The notes under the pieces were generated by a model. The model searched no databases, was not told the DNA's origin, and saw only the letters and a list, made by a program, of their open reading frames with translations. Position numbers and translations under genes: made by a program. From Pseudomonas abyssi (GTDB taxonomy: Bacteria > Pseudomonadota > Gammaproteobacteria > Pseudomonadales > Pseudomonadaceae), in contig NZ_NTMR01000003.1 of NCBI RefSeq assembly GCF_002307495.1, positions 186,001 through 250,000 on the forward strand: DNA of 64,000 nt, read 5' to 3'. This document shows positions 17,083-25,418 of this stretch, in pieces (the stretch's first letter is position 1; every line of letters starts with the position of its first letter).

Positions 17083-18345
17083 ATGAGCCCGTTTATTGCC
17101 CGTTTGTCGCGTTGCCTGCTGCCAACCCTGCTGTTTGGCTGGAGTTCACTGGCCTTTGCAGCTGACCCCATTTATCTCGGTTTGAACCTGCCTCGCACCG
17201 GACAATATGCCCAGGAGGGCCTGATGCAGATGCGTGGGGCGCTGTTGGCAGTGGACGAGCTCAATCAGGCGGGGGGCGTGCTGGGCCGGCCATTGCAGCT
17301 ACTGGAGCGTGACTCGGCCTCCAATCCCGAGCGTGCACGCCGCAACGTGGACGAACTGGCCAACGAAGGCGCCCGCATGCTGTTTGGTGGCGCCTCCAGT
17401 GCGGTGGCGATTGCGGCGGGACAGCGTGCTCGTGAGCGCGGGCTGCTCTACTTCGGCACCCTGACCTACTCCAACGACACCACCGGCGCGGCCGGACATC
17501 GCTATATGTTCCGCGAGAGCTACAACGCCTGGATGGCGGCGCGGGTGCTGTCAGCCCAGTTGCAGAAGCAGTTCGCCGGCAAGCGCTATTACTACGTGAC
17601 CGCCGATTACACCTGGGGGCACAGCACCGAGCAGTCGATGCGGCACTTTACTGATACCACCTCGACCGAGACGCACGGCGCGACGCTGGTGCCTTTCCCG
17701 AATGCGTCGTTGCGTGAAATGCGCGAGTCGCTGCAAAAAGCCAAGGATGCTGATCCCGAGGTACTGGTGCTGGTGCTGTTTGGCGAGCAGATGGTCAAGG
17801 CGATGAGCATTGTCCGGCAGCTGCGCTTCGATGATGTCCAGGTGGTGGTGCCCAACCTGACCCTGAGCATGGTCGAGCAGGCCGGTCCCGCGGTCATGGC
17901 GGGGGTGATGGGCGCGGTGCCCTGGGCCTGGAATGTGCCGGCGCAATTTGGCTATGCGCGGGGTGAGGAGTTTGTCGGTGACTTTGTCGAGCGCTATGAA
18001 ACCTACCCGTCCAGCTCGGCCGCGTCAGCCTACAGCATCGTCTATCAGTGGGCCGATGCGGTCACCCGCACGGGCTCATTGGACAGTGAAACGCTGATTC
18101 GTGCGCTGGAAGGGCACAGCTATGAATTGCTGAAAGATACCCAGACCTGGCGGACATTTGATCACCAGAACCTGCAAACGGTGTACGCGGTGCGGATCAA
18201 ACCGCGTGCCGAGGTGATGGCTGACCCGCTGCATCAGGACTATTTCGAGATCCTGGACTCATTGGCAGGTGAGCAGGCTGCCCAGACGCTGGAGCAATGG
18301 CAGACGGTACGTCGTGAGGCCGGGCAACCGCTGACCTTGCAATAA
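17083..18345 (+). CDS. Periplasmic substrate-binding protein, LivJ-like (Peripla_BP_6)
   Basis: 420 residues with a Sec signal peptide (hydrophobic LLPTLLFGWSSLAFA, cleavage before ADPIYLGLN). The mature part is a type I periplasmic binding fold of the branched-chain amino acid/amide family, with the typical TGQYAQEGLMQMRGALLAVDEL opening split over residues 37-60. AAGGA (17070-17074) lies 8 bases before the ATG at 17083, so this start is preferred to 17074. No permease genes adjoin it. It may feed a distant transporter or a sensor. Ligand unknown. Confidence 0.8.
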   Translation: MSPFIARLSRCLLPTLLFGWSSLAFAADPIYLGLNLPRTGQYAQEGLMQMRGALLAVDELNQAGGVLGRPLQLLERDSASNPERARRNVDELANEGARMLFGGASSAVAIAAGQRARERGLLYFGTLTYSNDTTGAAGHRYMFRESYNAWMAARVLSAQLQKQFAGKRYYYVTADYTWGHSTEQSMRHFTDTTSTETHGATLVPFPNASLREMRESLQKAKDADPEVLVLVLFGEQMVKAMSIVRQLRFDDVQVVVPNLTLSMVEQAGPAVMAGVMGAVPWAWNVPAQFGYARGEEFVGDFVERYETYPSSSAASAYSIVYQWADAVTRTGSLDSETLIRALEGHSYELLKDTQTWRTFDHQNLQTVYAVRIKPRAEVMADPLHQDYFEILDSLAGEQAAQTLEQWQTVRREAGQPLTLQ

Positions 18346-18350
18346 CGGCG

Positions 18351-19370
18351 TCAGAAGCCCTGCTTGGCGAGCAGCGCTGCGACCTGCTCCAGCGCAGGGA
18401 TGTCCTGCACGTCGGTCTCCAGCCACGGCAACTGGGGGCGCGGCAGCGCAGCGAAGGCTTGTTCGATCTGTCGCAGGTACTGCGCTTCCTGATCGCGCCT
18501 CCGGCGCAGAAAATCGCCGTCGGCGTCGCCGGGAATGACCCGGTTGACCAGGGTCGCGACGACCGGAATGCCTGCTTCGCTGAGTGCGCTGACCGCGCGT
18601 TCGGTTTCTAGAATCGGCAGGCGCTCGGGTGTCAGCACAAAGAGAAAGCCGCTCTGTACCGGATCTTCCAGCTGACGCCGGGCCTGGTGAAATAGCCGGC
18701 GGCGCTTGCGCAGGGTGTCGGCTACGTCGCGACTGCGGCGGTCCAGTCCGCTGAGCTGATCCTCGTTGGGGTCGGCCAGCGGATTGGCTAGATCGCGCCC
18801 ACTGCGTGGCGTCAGGTGCTGCAATACCTTGCTCAGCTCGGCGGACTTGCGGTTGTGACTGAGCAGGCCGTCGGTCCAGGCAGCCATGGCTTCGGGCAGC
18901 GTCAGCAGGCGCAGGGTGTGGCCGGTGGGCGCGGTATCAAAGATGATCAGGTCGTAGTCATCCGCAGGCGCCGTCAGCAGCCGCGCGATTCGCTCGAGCA
19001 GCGCTGCTTCCTGGGTGCCGGGTGAATGCCGGGTCAGCTGCATCTGGCGCTTCAGCTCCTGCAACATTTCCGGCGCGGCCAGTTTGCGCATGTGTTCGAT
19101 GACCCGCGCCAGATGAGCGTCCACCTCGGCGTTCGGATCAATTTCCATGGCATCCAGGTTGGGCAGCAGACGGCGGGGATGGTCGTCGAGCGGCCGGGCA
19201 AACACATCACCCAGGCTGTGGGCCGGGTCGGTGGAGACCACCAGGCAGCGCTTGCCGCGCTGGGCGGCCAGCACGGCGAGGGCGGCCGACACGGTGGTCT
19301 TGCCCACACCGCCCTTGCCGCCGACCCAGATCAGGCGGCGCTCGAGCAGATTGGAAAGGTTGGCTGAAAT
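18351..19370 (-). CDS. ArsA-family ATPase with a probable ATT start
   Basis: About 339 residues if translation starts at the ATT at 19368-19370. The deviant Walker A is GGKGGVGKTT, followed by STDPAHSLGDV, the A-loop typical of ArsA/Get3 ATPases, and DTAPTGHTLRLL (switch II). The nearest conventional start, GTG at 19307, lies inside the Walker A motif and would destroy it. Between the stop of the upstream gene and the P-loop there is no ATG, GTG or TTG in frame. GGGAG sits 7 bases before the ATT. The gene is third in the cstA / cory-CC operon, so a role in membrane-protein insertion or CstA function is more likely than arsenite export. Confidence 0.75.
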   Translation of the reverse strand: MSANLSNLLERRLIWVGGKGGVGKTTVSAALAVLAAQRGKRCLVVSTDPAHSLGDVFARPLDDHPRRLLPNLDAMEIDPNAEVDAHLARVIEHMRKLAAPEMLQELKRQMQLTRHSPGTQEAALLERIARLLTAPADDYDLIIFDTAPTGHTLRLLTLPEAMAAWTDGLLSHNRKSAELSKVLQHLTPRSGRDLANPLADPNEDQLSGLDRRSRDVADTLRKRRRLFHQARRQLEDPVQSGFLFVLTPERLPILETERAVSALSEAGIPVVATLVNRVIPGDADGDFLRRRRDQEAQYLRQIEQAFAALPRPQLPWLETDVQDIPALEQVAALLAKQGF

Positions 19371-19384
19371 AACAGGTCTCCCGT

Positions 19385-19666
19385 TCAGCAGCAGCGGAAA
19401 TGATCCAGTGGCGAGTGTTCCATGCCCATGCGTCGATGCCAGTCATGAAAGCGTTCAAGCAGCAGCGGCTGTAGCTCCAGCGTGTAGTAGGCGGCGGGGT
19501 TGGGCACGCCCATCATTTCGCTGAACACCAGCAGCATGAACAGGTCATCGTGGTCGCGACGGCTGCGGGCAATGGCGCCGCGATAGCGCGCGCTGTAGCT
19601 CTCCTCCAGGAAGAAACGGGCCTGGCTCAGCCAGGCCCGCCAACTGTCACTGCGTTTAGTCGGCAT
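19385..19666 (-). CDS. Small cory-CC-star protein
   Basis: 93 residues ending in Cys-Cys directly before the stop (DHFRCC). I recognise it as the small 'cory-CC-star' family found between CstA-type transporters and ArsA-like ATPases. It is basic at the N-terminus and has no signal peptide, with a hydrophobic helix around DLFMLLVFSEMMGVP. It overlaps the 3' end of cstA by 11 bases and its stop lies 14 bases before the probable ATT start of the ATPase, so the three are translated together. The C-terminal CC could bind metal or be lipidated; that is speculation. Confidence 0.7.
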   Translation of the reverse strand: MPTKRSDSWRAWLSQARFFLEESYSARYRGAIARSRRDHDDLFMLLVFSEMMGVPNPAAYYTLELQPLLLERFHDWHRRMGMEHSPLDHFRCC

Positions 19667-21341
19667 CAGGCTGCTCCGTAGCCGCCAGGGCCCGATGGCG
19701 CTTGAGCGCTGCGGCGCATTCCAGCGCTACCAGAATCGCCGCCACCAGTACCACGATATCCAGCCCCAGCAGGAAGTAGTTCTCCTGTTCGAAGAAGGTC
19801 TTGAGCTGCAGCACCAGAGCCAGCACGGTCATCAGCAGCAGGAAGCACAACGGCAGCAGGGTAAACCACATGGGGCGGCGCATGTGCACCAGCATGACGG
19901 TGATTACCAGCAGGGTCAGGCCGGCCAGCAGCTGGTTGGTGGTGCCGAACAATGGCCAGATGATCATACCGCCGGAGCCGTCTGCACCGCCGGCACCAAA
20001 GGCCAGCAGCAGGCAGGTGCCGATGGCCAGCAAGGTAGCCGGCAGCGGCTTTTTCATCCATGGCTGGTTATAGATTTCGCCCCATTCCTGGAAGATGTAA
20101 CGCTGCAGGCGCAGGCCCGTGTCCATGGTGGTGCCGGCGAACAGCGCGGCCATCACGGTCAGCAGGGTCGCTGCTGTGACCTGCGGCAGGCCCAGGCCGT
20201 TGTGGATCACGTAGGCGCCGCCTTCAACGAAAGCCGTTACACCGCCTTGGCCAAAGGCCGAGTACATGGCTTTCCAGTCCGTCAGGCTGGCAAAGCCGGC
20301 ACAGGCGACCAGAATCGCTGCCAGTGACAGACAGCCTTCGCCGATGGCACCGAAGTAACCGACAAAGCGGGCGTCGGTTTCCTTGTTCAGCTGCTTGGAG
20401 GTGGTACCGGAGGCGACCAGTCCGTGGAAGCCGGAAATGGCCCCGCAGGCAATGGTCACGAACAGCAGGGGCAGCAGCGATGGCGTGCCGGCGGGCACAT
20501 CGTTGTTGATCATCGGCGCTACCAGCACCGGGTTGAGCAGGGCGATGGCGCCATAGAGGATCAGCAGGCCAACAAACAGCTGCAGGCCGTTGATGTAGTC
20601 ACGCGGCTGCAGCAGCATCCACACCGGCAGGACCGACGCGATACCGGCATAGAGAAACAGCAGCAGAATCCACACCGCGTTGCCGGACAGGCCCGCTACC
20701 TCGGCCGGCATCTGAATCGGCACGCTGGGGCCGGCCCAGATCAGCGCATACAGCGCGACCACACCGATGACCGATACCACCGGCAGGCTGACGATACGGC
20801 GATAGATCAACTGGCCGACGATCAGGGCGACGACGATAGCGCCCCACACCGGCAGCACCGCAGTGGGGAAGTTCATCATCAGCTTGGCGATCACCACTGC
20901 GAACACTGCGTTGACCATCAGCAGTACCAGGAAGATGACGATCATGAAAATGCTGCGGGCGCGCTTGCCGACCACGTCGCCGGTCAGCGAGCCGACCGAT
21001 TTTGCCTTGTTGCGCACACTGGCCCAGATCGCGCCCATGTCGTGCACGCCAGCGAAAAAGATGGTGCCCATGACCACCCAGAGAAAGGCGGGCAACCAGC
21101 CCCAGATAACGGCAATGGCCGGGCCCACAATGGGCGCAGCGCCGGCAACCGAGGTGAAATGGTGGCCCCAGAGAACGAAGCGGTTGGTGGGGACGAAGTC
21201 GATGCCGTCTTCAAATTCGTGCGCCGGAGTACGAAAGTCCGGGTCGAGGCGGTAAATACGCTGGGCGATAAAGCGTGAGTAAATGAGGTACCCGAGGGAC
21301 ATCAATACCAGCCCGATCAGCAGAAGGATCGCTGCGCTCAT
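19656..21341 (-). CDS. CstA-family carbon starvation transporter
   Basis: 561 residues with about 14-16 transmembrane helices. It has CstA family motifs at the N-terminus (FVPTNRFVLWGHHFTSVAGA, about residues 50-69, then GPAIAVIWGWLPAFLWVV) and GFHGLVASGTTSKQL in the middle. E. coli CstA (about 700 residues) takes up peptides and pyruvate during starvation; this is the shorter form. YbdD, the usual small partner, is replaced here by the cory-CC protein and an ArsA-like ATPase. Two direct repeats 65 and 98 bases upstream of its start may be activator sites. Confidence 0.87.
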   Translation of the reverse strand: MSAAILLLIGLVLMSLGYLIYSRFIAQRIYRLDPDFRTPAHEFEDGIDFVPTNRFVLWGHHFTSVAGAAPIVGPAIAVIWGWLPAFLWVVMGTIFFAGVHDMGAIWASVRNKAKSVGSLTGDVVGKRARSIFMIVIFLVLLMVNAVFAVVIAKLMMNFPTAVLPVWGAIVVALIVGQLIYRRIVSLPVVSVIGVVALYALIWAGPSVPIQMPAEVAGLSGNAVWILLLFLYAGIASVLPVWMLLQPRDYINGLQLFVGLLILYGAIALLNPVLVAPMINNDVPAGTPSLLPLLFVTIACGAISGFHGLVASGTTSKQLNKETDARFVGYFGAIGEGCLSLAAILVACAGFASLTDWKAMYSAFGQGGVTAFVEGGAYVIHNGLGLPQVTAATLLTVMAALFAGTTMDTGLRLQRYIFQEWGEIYNQPWMKKPLPATLLAIGTCLLLAFGAGGADGSGGMIIWPLFGTTNQLLAGLTLLVITVMLVHMRRPMWFTLLPLCFLLLMTVLALVLQLKTFFEQENYFLLGLDIVVLVAAILVALECAAALKRHRALAATEQPDAD

Positions 21342-21405
21342 GGGGTGGGGCTCCTGTGCGGTTGGGTCTTGTTTTAAGGGGATGCCTTTGTCTCAGGCAA
21401 GCCAC

Positions 21406-21447
21406 TTACGACTATAGTTCAGCGTGGCGGCAGGCGTTTTACGACTA
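21406..21447. promoter_or_regulatory. Two direct repeats TTACGACTA upstream of cstA
   Basis: The nine bases TTACGACTA occur at 21406-21414 and again at 21439-21447, 33 bases apart (about three helical turns). They lie 65 and 98 bases upstream of the cstA start, in the correct place for an activator. LuxR-type response regulators such as CrbR/ErdR control acetate and pyruvate uptake genes in pseudomonads, so they are candidates, but I cannot verify the site. Confidence 0.4.
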
Positions 21448-21456
21448 ATGTCTAGG

Positions 21457-21622
21457 CTAGAGTCTGTTGCCGTTTCGCTCACTCGCTTGCCGGCGGCCCT
21501 TTTTCGGCCATGCTGCGTTGTCGGTCGCTTGTGGTGGAATGACCACGCCACGTTTCTCGCTCCTTGATTGGCGGCTTTACAGGCAGCAACAGACGGGAGA
21601 GCGAAACGGCAACAGACCCTAG
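21457..21622. repeat. Palindromic CTAG-bounded element, family 1, copy B (most complete)
   Basis: A 166-base element between CTAG at 21457-21460 and CTAG at 21619-21622. The terminal inverted repeats are complete: AGTCTGTTGCCGTTTCGCTC on the left and, complemented, GGTCTGTTGCCGTTTCGCTC on the right, with one mismatch. The interior shares CTGTTGCTGCCTGTAAAGCC and the following bases with copy C, and GCGACCGACAACGCAGCATG with copy A. The right CTAG contains the stop codon of the LysE-type gene. The left end lies just beyond the cstA direct repeats. There is no coding frame and no transposase. Confidence 0.78.
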
Positions 21623-22212
21623 CGACTGGCAAGCCACAGGCCGCAGCCAATCATCAAGCCGCCGCCAAGCTTGCGGGCGGCAGGCTGCTCAAGCGGGCTG
21701 GACAGTCGGCTACCGACCAGCGCATACGTCCCCTTGACCAGTAGCAGCGCGGCTGCGGTGGTGCCCAGCACCTGCAGGCATAACAGCGGTGTCAGTGGGG
21801 CGGCCACAAAGAGCGGGAAGAAACTGGCATAAAACACCAACGCCTTGATATCACCGAGGGTCAACATCAGCCCGGCCAGCAGGCTGGTGCCCCAACTGCC
21901 TGCAGTGCCAGAGGGTGGACGGGTTGCCGGCTGCCTGCACCAGAGCGTCCAACCAAACCAGACCAGATAGGCCGCAGCCAGCCAGCGCAATAGTTGGAAC
22001 AGGGAGCCCAGGCTTTCCATTGCTGCCTGCCAGCCGGCCAGCGCCAGTGCGGCCAACAGCAGATCTGCCAGCGTAATGCCCGCTGCGGCGGCCAGGCCAT
22101 GGCCGGTGCCCCGCTCGGCACTGCGCACGACGACCAGGGCAACGCTGCTGCTGGGCAGCAGTGCGAGGGCGATCAGAGCCAGAAACAGTGACAGCAGGGC
22201 TGCCAGGCTCAT
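21619..22212 (-). CDS. LysE/RhtB-family amino acid exporter
   Basis: 197 residues with five to six transmembrane segments. The N-terminal pattern (LALLPSSSVALVVVRSAERG, then GLAAAAGITLADL) and the middle part WFGWTLW…LLAGLMLTLGDIKALVFYASFFP fit the LysE family of amino acid and metabolite exporters. Pro replaces the usual GP-x-P context. The ATG at 22212 overlaps the stop of the DUF1272 gene (ATGA), so the two are co-translated. The TAG stop is inside repeat copy B. Substrate unknown. Confidence 0.82.
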   Translation of the reverse strand: MSLAALLSLFLALIALALLPSSSVALVVVRSAERGTGHGLAAAAGITLADLLLAALALAGWQAAMESLGSLFQLLRWLAAAYLVWFGWTLWCRQPATRPPSGTAGSWGTSLLAGLMLTLGDIKALVFYASFFPLFVAAPLTPLLCLQVLGTTAAALLLVKGTYALVGSRLSSPLEQPAARKLGGGLMIGCGLWLASR

Positions 22213-22448
22213 CAGCTGTCCTGCGCCTTGAGAACGCGCTCGGTGCTGGCGGGGTAGCGCTGCAGTAGCGATGCAGGTCGGACGGGCCGGGCGACAAGAT
22301 TGCCGCCGCAGTTGGGGCAGCGTCCGCCAAAGCGCTGTGCTGCGCAGGTCTGGCAAAAGGTGCATTCAAAACTGCAGATCAGGGCGTTGCTGGCATCAGC
22401 TGGCAGGTCGGTGTCGCAGCACTCGCAGTTGGGGCGTAGTTGCAGCAT
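22212..22448 (-). CDS. DUF1272 Cys-rich small protein
   Basis: 78 residues with the DUF1272 pattern: LRPNCECCDTDLP, then CSFECTFCQTCA and GRCPNCGGNLVARPVRP, giving several CxxC pairs likely to bind zinc. The start is the ATG at 22448; the longer frame upstream is an antisense shadow of the frnE gene. It is the first gene of a pair with the LysE-type exporter (4-base overlap). A regulatory or metal-binding role is possible but unproven. Confidence 0.83.
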   Translation of the reverse strand: MLQLRPNCECCDTDLPADASNALICSFECTFCQTCAAQRFGGRCPNCGGNLVARPVRPASLLQRYPASTERVLKAQDS

Positions 22449-22565
22449 GGGGCGGATTCCGGTAACGGGCTTATTCGCTGTTATAGCAGTGGCTGATGCG
22501 CGGTGAAAGCTGGCTGGCAAGGGTGTACGCTGAGTACTGACTTTTTTACTGATGCGAGCAAGCCC

Positions 22566-23228
22566 ATGCAAAGCCTGACCATTGATATCGTTTCCGACAT
22601 TGCCTGCCCCTGGTGCGCCATCGGCTATGCGCGCCTGGAGCAGGCGTTGGCCACGCTCAAGGGTGAGATCGATGGGCAGGTCGAGTGGCATGCCTTTGAA
22701 CTCAACCCTGACCCGAATCAGCAGCCGATGCCCATCGTCGAGGCACTGTCACGTAAATACGGCCGTACCGAAGCCGAGATGCGGGCGGCGCAGGACAACA
22801 TGATCCGTATCGCCACCGATCTGGGGCTGAATTTTACCCATATGCAGGAACGCAGCACCGCCAACACCTTTGATGGACACCGGCTGGTCAAATGGGCGGC
22901 CGAGCATGGTCGGCAGACGGCGATGAAGCAGGCCCTGTTTGACGCTTACTTTGGCGAAGCGAAAGACGTCAGCGATAAAGGCGTCTTGCTGGAGGCGGTG
23001 CGCGCGGCCGGTTTGGACGCAGCCGAGGCCGAGCAGGTGCTAGACACTGACCGCTTTGCCGACATCGTGCGCGCCGATGAGGCCAAGTGGCAGCAAGCCG
23101 GTATCTCGTCCGTGCCGGCCTTTGTGATCAATGGCCGTTATTTGATCTCGGGTGCGCAGGAGCCGGACTATCTGGTGCAGTCGTTGCGCGAGATTGTCCG
23201 GCAAGATGCCGAGGGTGCGCCGGCCTAG
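22566..23228 (+). CDS. DsbA-family oxidoreductase, FrnE-like
   Basis: 220 residues of thioredoxin fold without a signal peptide, so cytoplasmic. The active site is SDIACPWCAIG (CPWC, about residues 14-17), and the cis-Pro region is GISSVPAFVINGRYLISGAQ near 170-190. FrnE-type proteins are disulfide isomerases or glutathione-S-transferase-kappa relatives linked to oxidative stress. The ATG at 22566 begins the conserved N-terminus. Its TAG stop is part of the CTAG that bounds repeat element E, and the convergent lipoprotein gene stops at the other CTAG. Confidence 0.85.
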   Translation: MQSLTIDIVSDIACPWCAIGYARLEQALATLKGEIDGQVEWHAFELNPDPNQQPMPIVEALSRKYGRTEAEMRAAQDNMIRIATDLGLNFTHMQERSTANTFDGHRLVKWAAEHGRQTAMKQALFDAYFGEAKDVSDKGVLLEAVRAAGLDAAEAEQVLDTDRFADIVRADEAKWQQAGISSVPAFVINGRYLISGAQEPDYLVQSLREIVRQDAEGAPA

Positions 23229-23284
23229 GTGACCGGCAGCCTGAACGCCGCGCAGGGCGTGTGGAGTTATCAGAGCTTGCCTAG
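23225..23284. repeat. Remnant of family-2 element between two CTAG sites (copy E)
   Basis: A 52-base insert (23229-23280) lies exactly between CTAG at 23225-23228 and CTAG at 23281-23284. Its sequence AGCCTGAACGCC, then AGGGCGTGTGGAGTTATCAG and AGCTTGC, matches the right end of copy D (AGCCTGAACGCC … GGAATTAATCAGTGCTTCC) with changes. It looks like a solo end of the element. The left CTAG supplies the frnE stop and the right CTAG the stop of the convergent lipoprotein gene. Confidence 0.65.
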
Positions 23285-23727
23285 AGGTTGCTCTTGATCA
23301 TGGTGCACTGCTGAACGCCGGCGCGGCCCTGTTGCTCGCTGACAACCTGCAGCTTGGAGCCACCGGAGACCAGGCCCATTTTCACTTCCTGCCAGACAAA
23401 GTAGTTGCGGTTTGCTTCGGTGTTGAGCAGGAGCGACGAGGCGCCATTTTGTGAGCTGATGGTGTGCTGACCCGGTTCGAGCTGGAAGCGGAAGAATGAC
23501 TTGGGCCCGGTGGTGCCCGCCTGCCTGCCATCCACCGATACCGGCATCGATAGTGCGGCCCCAAAGGTTTCATTACGGTAGACGTAAACTTGGGCGTAAT
23601 CCGGGTGGGTGTTGAACTGCTTGGCTTCGGTGTTCATGGCGCTGGGCGCCTTGTTAATGCTGGCGCAGCCTGTGGCCATTGCCGCGGCAACGAGTACGGC
23701 AGAGAAAAGCGTGTTTCTGATCAACAT
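23281..23727 (-). CDS. DUF2846-like lipoprotein
   Basis: 148 residues with a lipoprotein signal (lipobox ATGC, acylated Cys at about residue 20). The mature domain contains YAQVYVYRNETFG, a PVSVDGR segment and FFRFQLEPGQHTI, the DUF2846 pattern, a small beta-sandwich of unknown function. The ATG at 23727 is preferred because AAGGA lies 8 bases upstream. Its TAG stop coincides with the right CTAG of repeat E. It is probably anchored in the outer or inner membrane facing the periplasm. Confidence 0.75.
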   Translation of the reverse strand: MLIRNTLFSAVLVAAAMATGCASINKAPSAMNTEAKQFNTHPDYAQVYVYRNETFGAALSMPVSVDGRQAGTTGPKSFFRFQLEPGQHTISSQNGASSLLLNTEANRNYFVWQEVKMGLVSGGSKLQVVSEQQGRAGVQQCTMIKSNL

Positions 23728-24024
23728 CGGGTCCATCCTTTTTTTGTGGGTGATGCTCTTGGTTGCTTGACGGCGCTGGCAGCTGGTGCACGAAAGCGCC
23801 AGCGTTGAAACGCCGGGAAACAGGGCAACAGGGAAACAGGGCAGAGTATCGGGGCATCCATGCCGCAGGAGGGCCGCGAGGCAGTGCCTGCGATGGCGAA
23901 ATAATGCCCCTGCCGATGATATTCCGCTAGCCCTATTTTTCAGTCAGATTGCAATCAGGTTGCAATCTGAGGTTGGCATGCTTCCCTAATGCCAACGATG
24001 GCTGAGAACAGGAGAGAGGCTGGC

Positions 24025-25377
24025 ATGGATTCATCCCAGACCGGGGCTGCAGGGCAGCCAGTGGCGCAGGCATCGCTGCGCCAGGCGCTGCTGTTTTGGC
24101 TGAAACTGGGCTTTATCAGTTTTGGCGGTCCGGCTGGGCAGATTGCCCTGATGCACGAGGAGCTGGTGACCCGGCGGCGCTGGTTGTCAGAGCGACGTTT
24201 TTTGCACGCGCTGAATTACTGCATGCTGCTGCCAGGGCCTGAGGCGCAGCAGTTGGCGACTTATCTGGGGTGGTTGCTGCACCGCACCTGGGGTGGTGTG
24301 GCCGCCGGGCTGTTGTTCATTTTGCCGTCGTTGCTGCTGCTGATCGTGCTGGCCTGGGTATATCTGGTATTCGGCCAGGTGCCACTGGTCGCCGGGTTCT
24401 TCTATGCGATTAAGCCGGCGGTAGTGGTCGTGGTGTTTCAGGCTGCCTGGCGCATTGGCGGGCGGGTGCTGCGCAATGGCTGGTTATGGACGATCGCTGC
24501 CGTGGCCTTTGCCGCGATCTTCTTTTGGCGTCTTCCCTTTCCGCTGATTGTTCTGGGCGCCGCTCTGGCCGGAGCACTCGGCGCGCGTTGGCGCCCCGGC
24601 GCCTTTACCACCGGTGGCGGCGAGGCGGCGACCTCATCGGCGGCACCAGCGCTGATCGACGACCATACCCCGACGCCTGAGCACGCCCGCTTCAGCCGGC
24701 TGCGTCTGGCACGTCTGATGCTGCTGGGGGCGGTGCTGTGGTGTTTGCCGATGCTGGTGTTGACTGCCAGCGTGGGTTGGGACGGTACCCTGACGCAGAT
24801 GGCCTGGTTCTTTACCAAGGCGGCGCTGCTGACCTTTGGCGGTGCCTATGCGGTATTGCCTTACGTCTACCAGGGGGCGGTGGTGCAGTTTGGCTGGCTA
24901 TCGCCCTTGCAGATGATTGACGGGCTGGCGCTGGGTGAAAGTACGCCGGGGCCGCTGATCATGGTGGTCGCCTTTGTTGCCTTTGTCGGCGGCTATCTGG
25001 GGCAGGTGCTGGGGCCGGAGCAGCTGTTTGCGGGTGGTGCACTGGCAGCATTGCTGGTGTGCTGGTTCACCTTCCTGCCGTCCTTTCTGTTCGTGCTGGG
25101 TGGGGCGCCCCTGATTGAAGCAACGCGTGGGGAGCTTGGCTTCAGTGCGCCACTGACGGCCGTCAGCGCGGCGGTGGTAGGGGTGATCCTGAACCTGGCG
25201 CTGTTCTTTGCCTGGCATGTCTTCATGCCGCAGGGGCAGGGTCCCGACTGGCTGGCGCTGGGCCTGGCGGCGATAGCCGCGGTGCTGATGTTCGGGCGTG
25301 GCTGGACGGCGCTGCAGACGCTGCTGCTGTGCGGGGCAGCAGGTCTGCTGTTGGGCTGGGCCGGCTGGCTGCCCTGA
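24025..25377 (+). CDS. chrA: Chromate transporter ChrA, long two-domain form
   Basis: 450 residues with two homologous CHR domains. The first opens with LGFISFGGPAGQIALMHEEL (about 26-45) and the second with ALLTFGGAYAVLPYVYQ near 268; each is followed by a PGP motif (LLPGPEAQQ, STPGPLIM). About ten transmembrane helices are expected. Long ChrA proteins expel chromate from the cytoplasm. The ATG at 24025 has GGAGAGAGG upstream; two earlier ATGs lack an SD. No chrB regulator is adjacent. The 288 bases before it contain no other gene. Confidence 0.87.
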   Translation: MDSSQTGAAGQPVAQASLRQALLFWLKLGFISFGGPAGQIALMHEELVTRRRWLSERRFLHALNYCMLLPGPEAQQLATYLGWLLHRTWGGVAAGLLFILPSLLLLIVLAWVYLVFGQVPLVAGFFYAIKPAVVVVVFQAAWRIGGRVLRNGWLWTIAAVAFAAIFFWRLPFPLIVLGAALAGALGARWRPGAFTTGGGEAATSSAAPALIDDHTPTPEHARFSRLRLARLMLLGAVLWCLPMLVLTASVGWDGTLTQMAWFFTKAALLTFGGAYAVLPYVYQGAVVQFGWLSPLQMIDGLALGESTPGPLIMVVAFVAFVGGYLGQVLGPEQLFAGGALAALLVCWFTFLPSFLFVLGGAPLIEATRGELGFSAPLTAVSAAVVGVILNLALFFAWHVFMPQGQGPDWLALGLAAIAAVLMFGRGWTALQTLLLCGAAGLLLGWAGWLP

Positions 25378-25418
25378 GTGGTCGTCAGCCGGATAGCGCC
25401 GCTACCGCAAGCCCTGTT

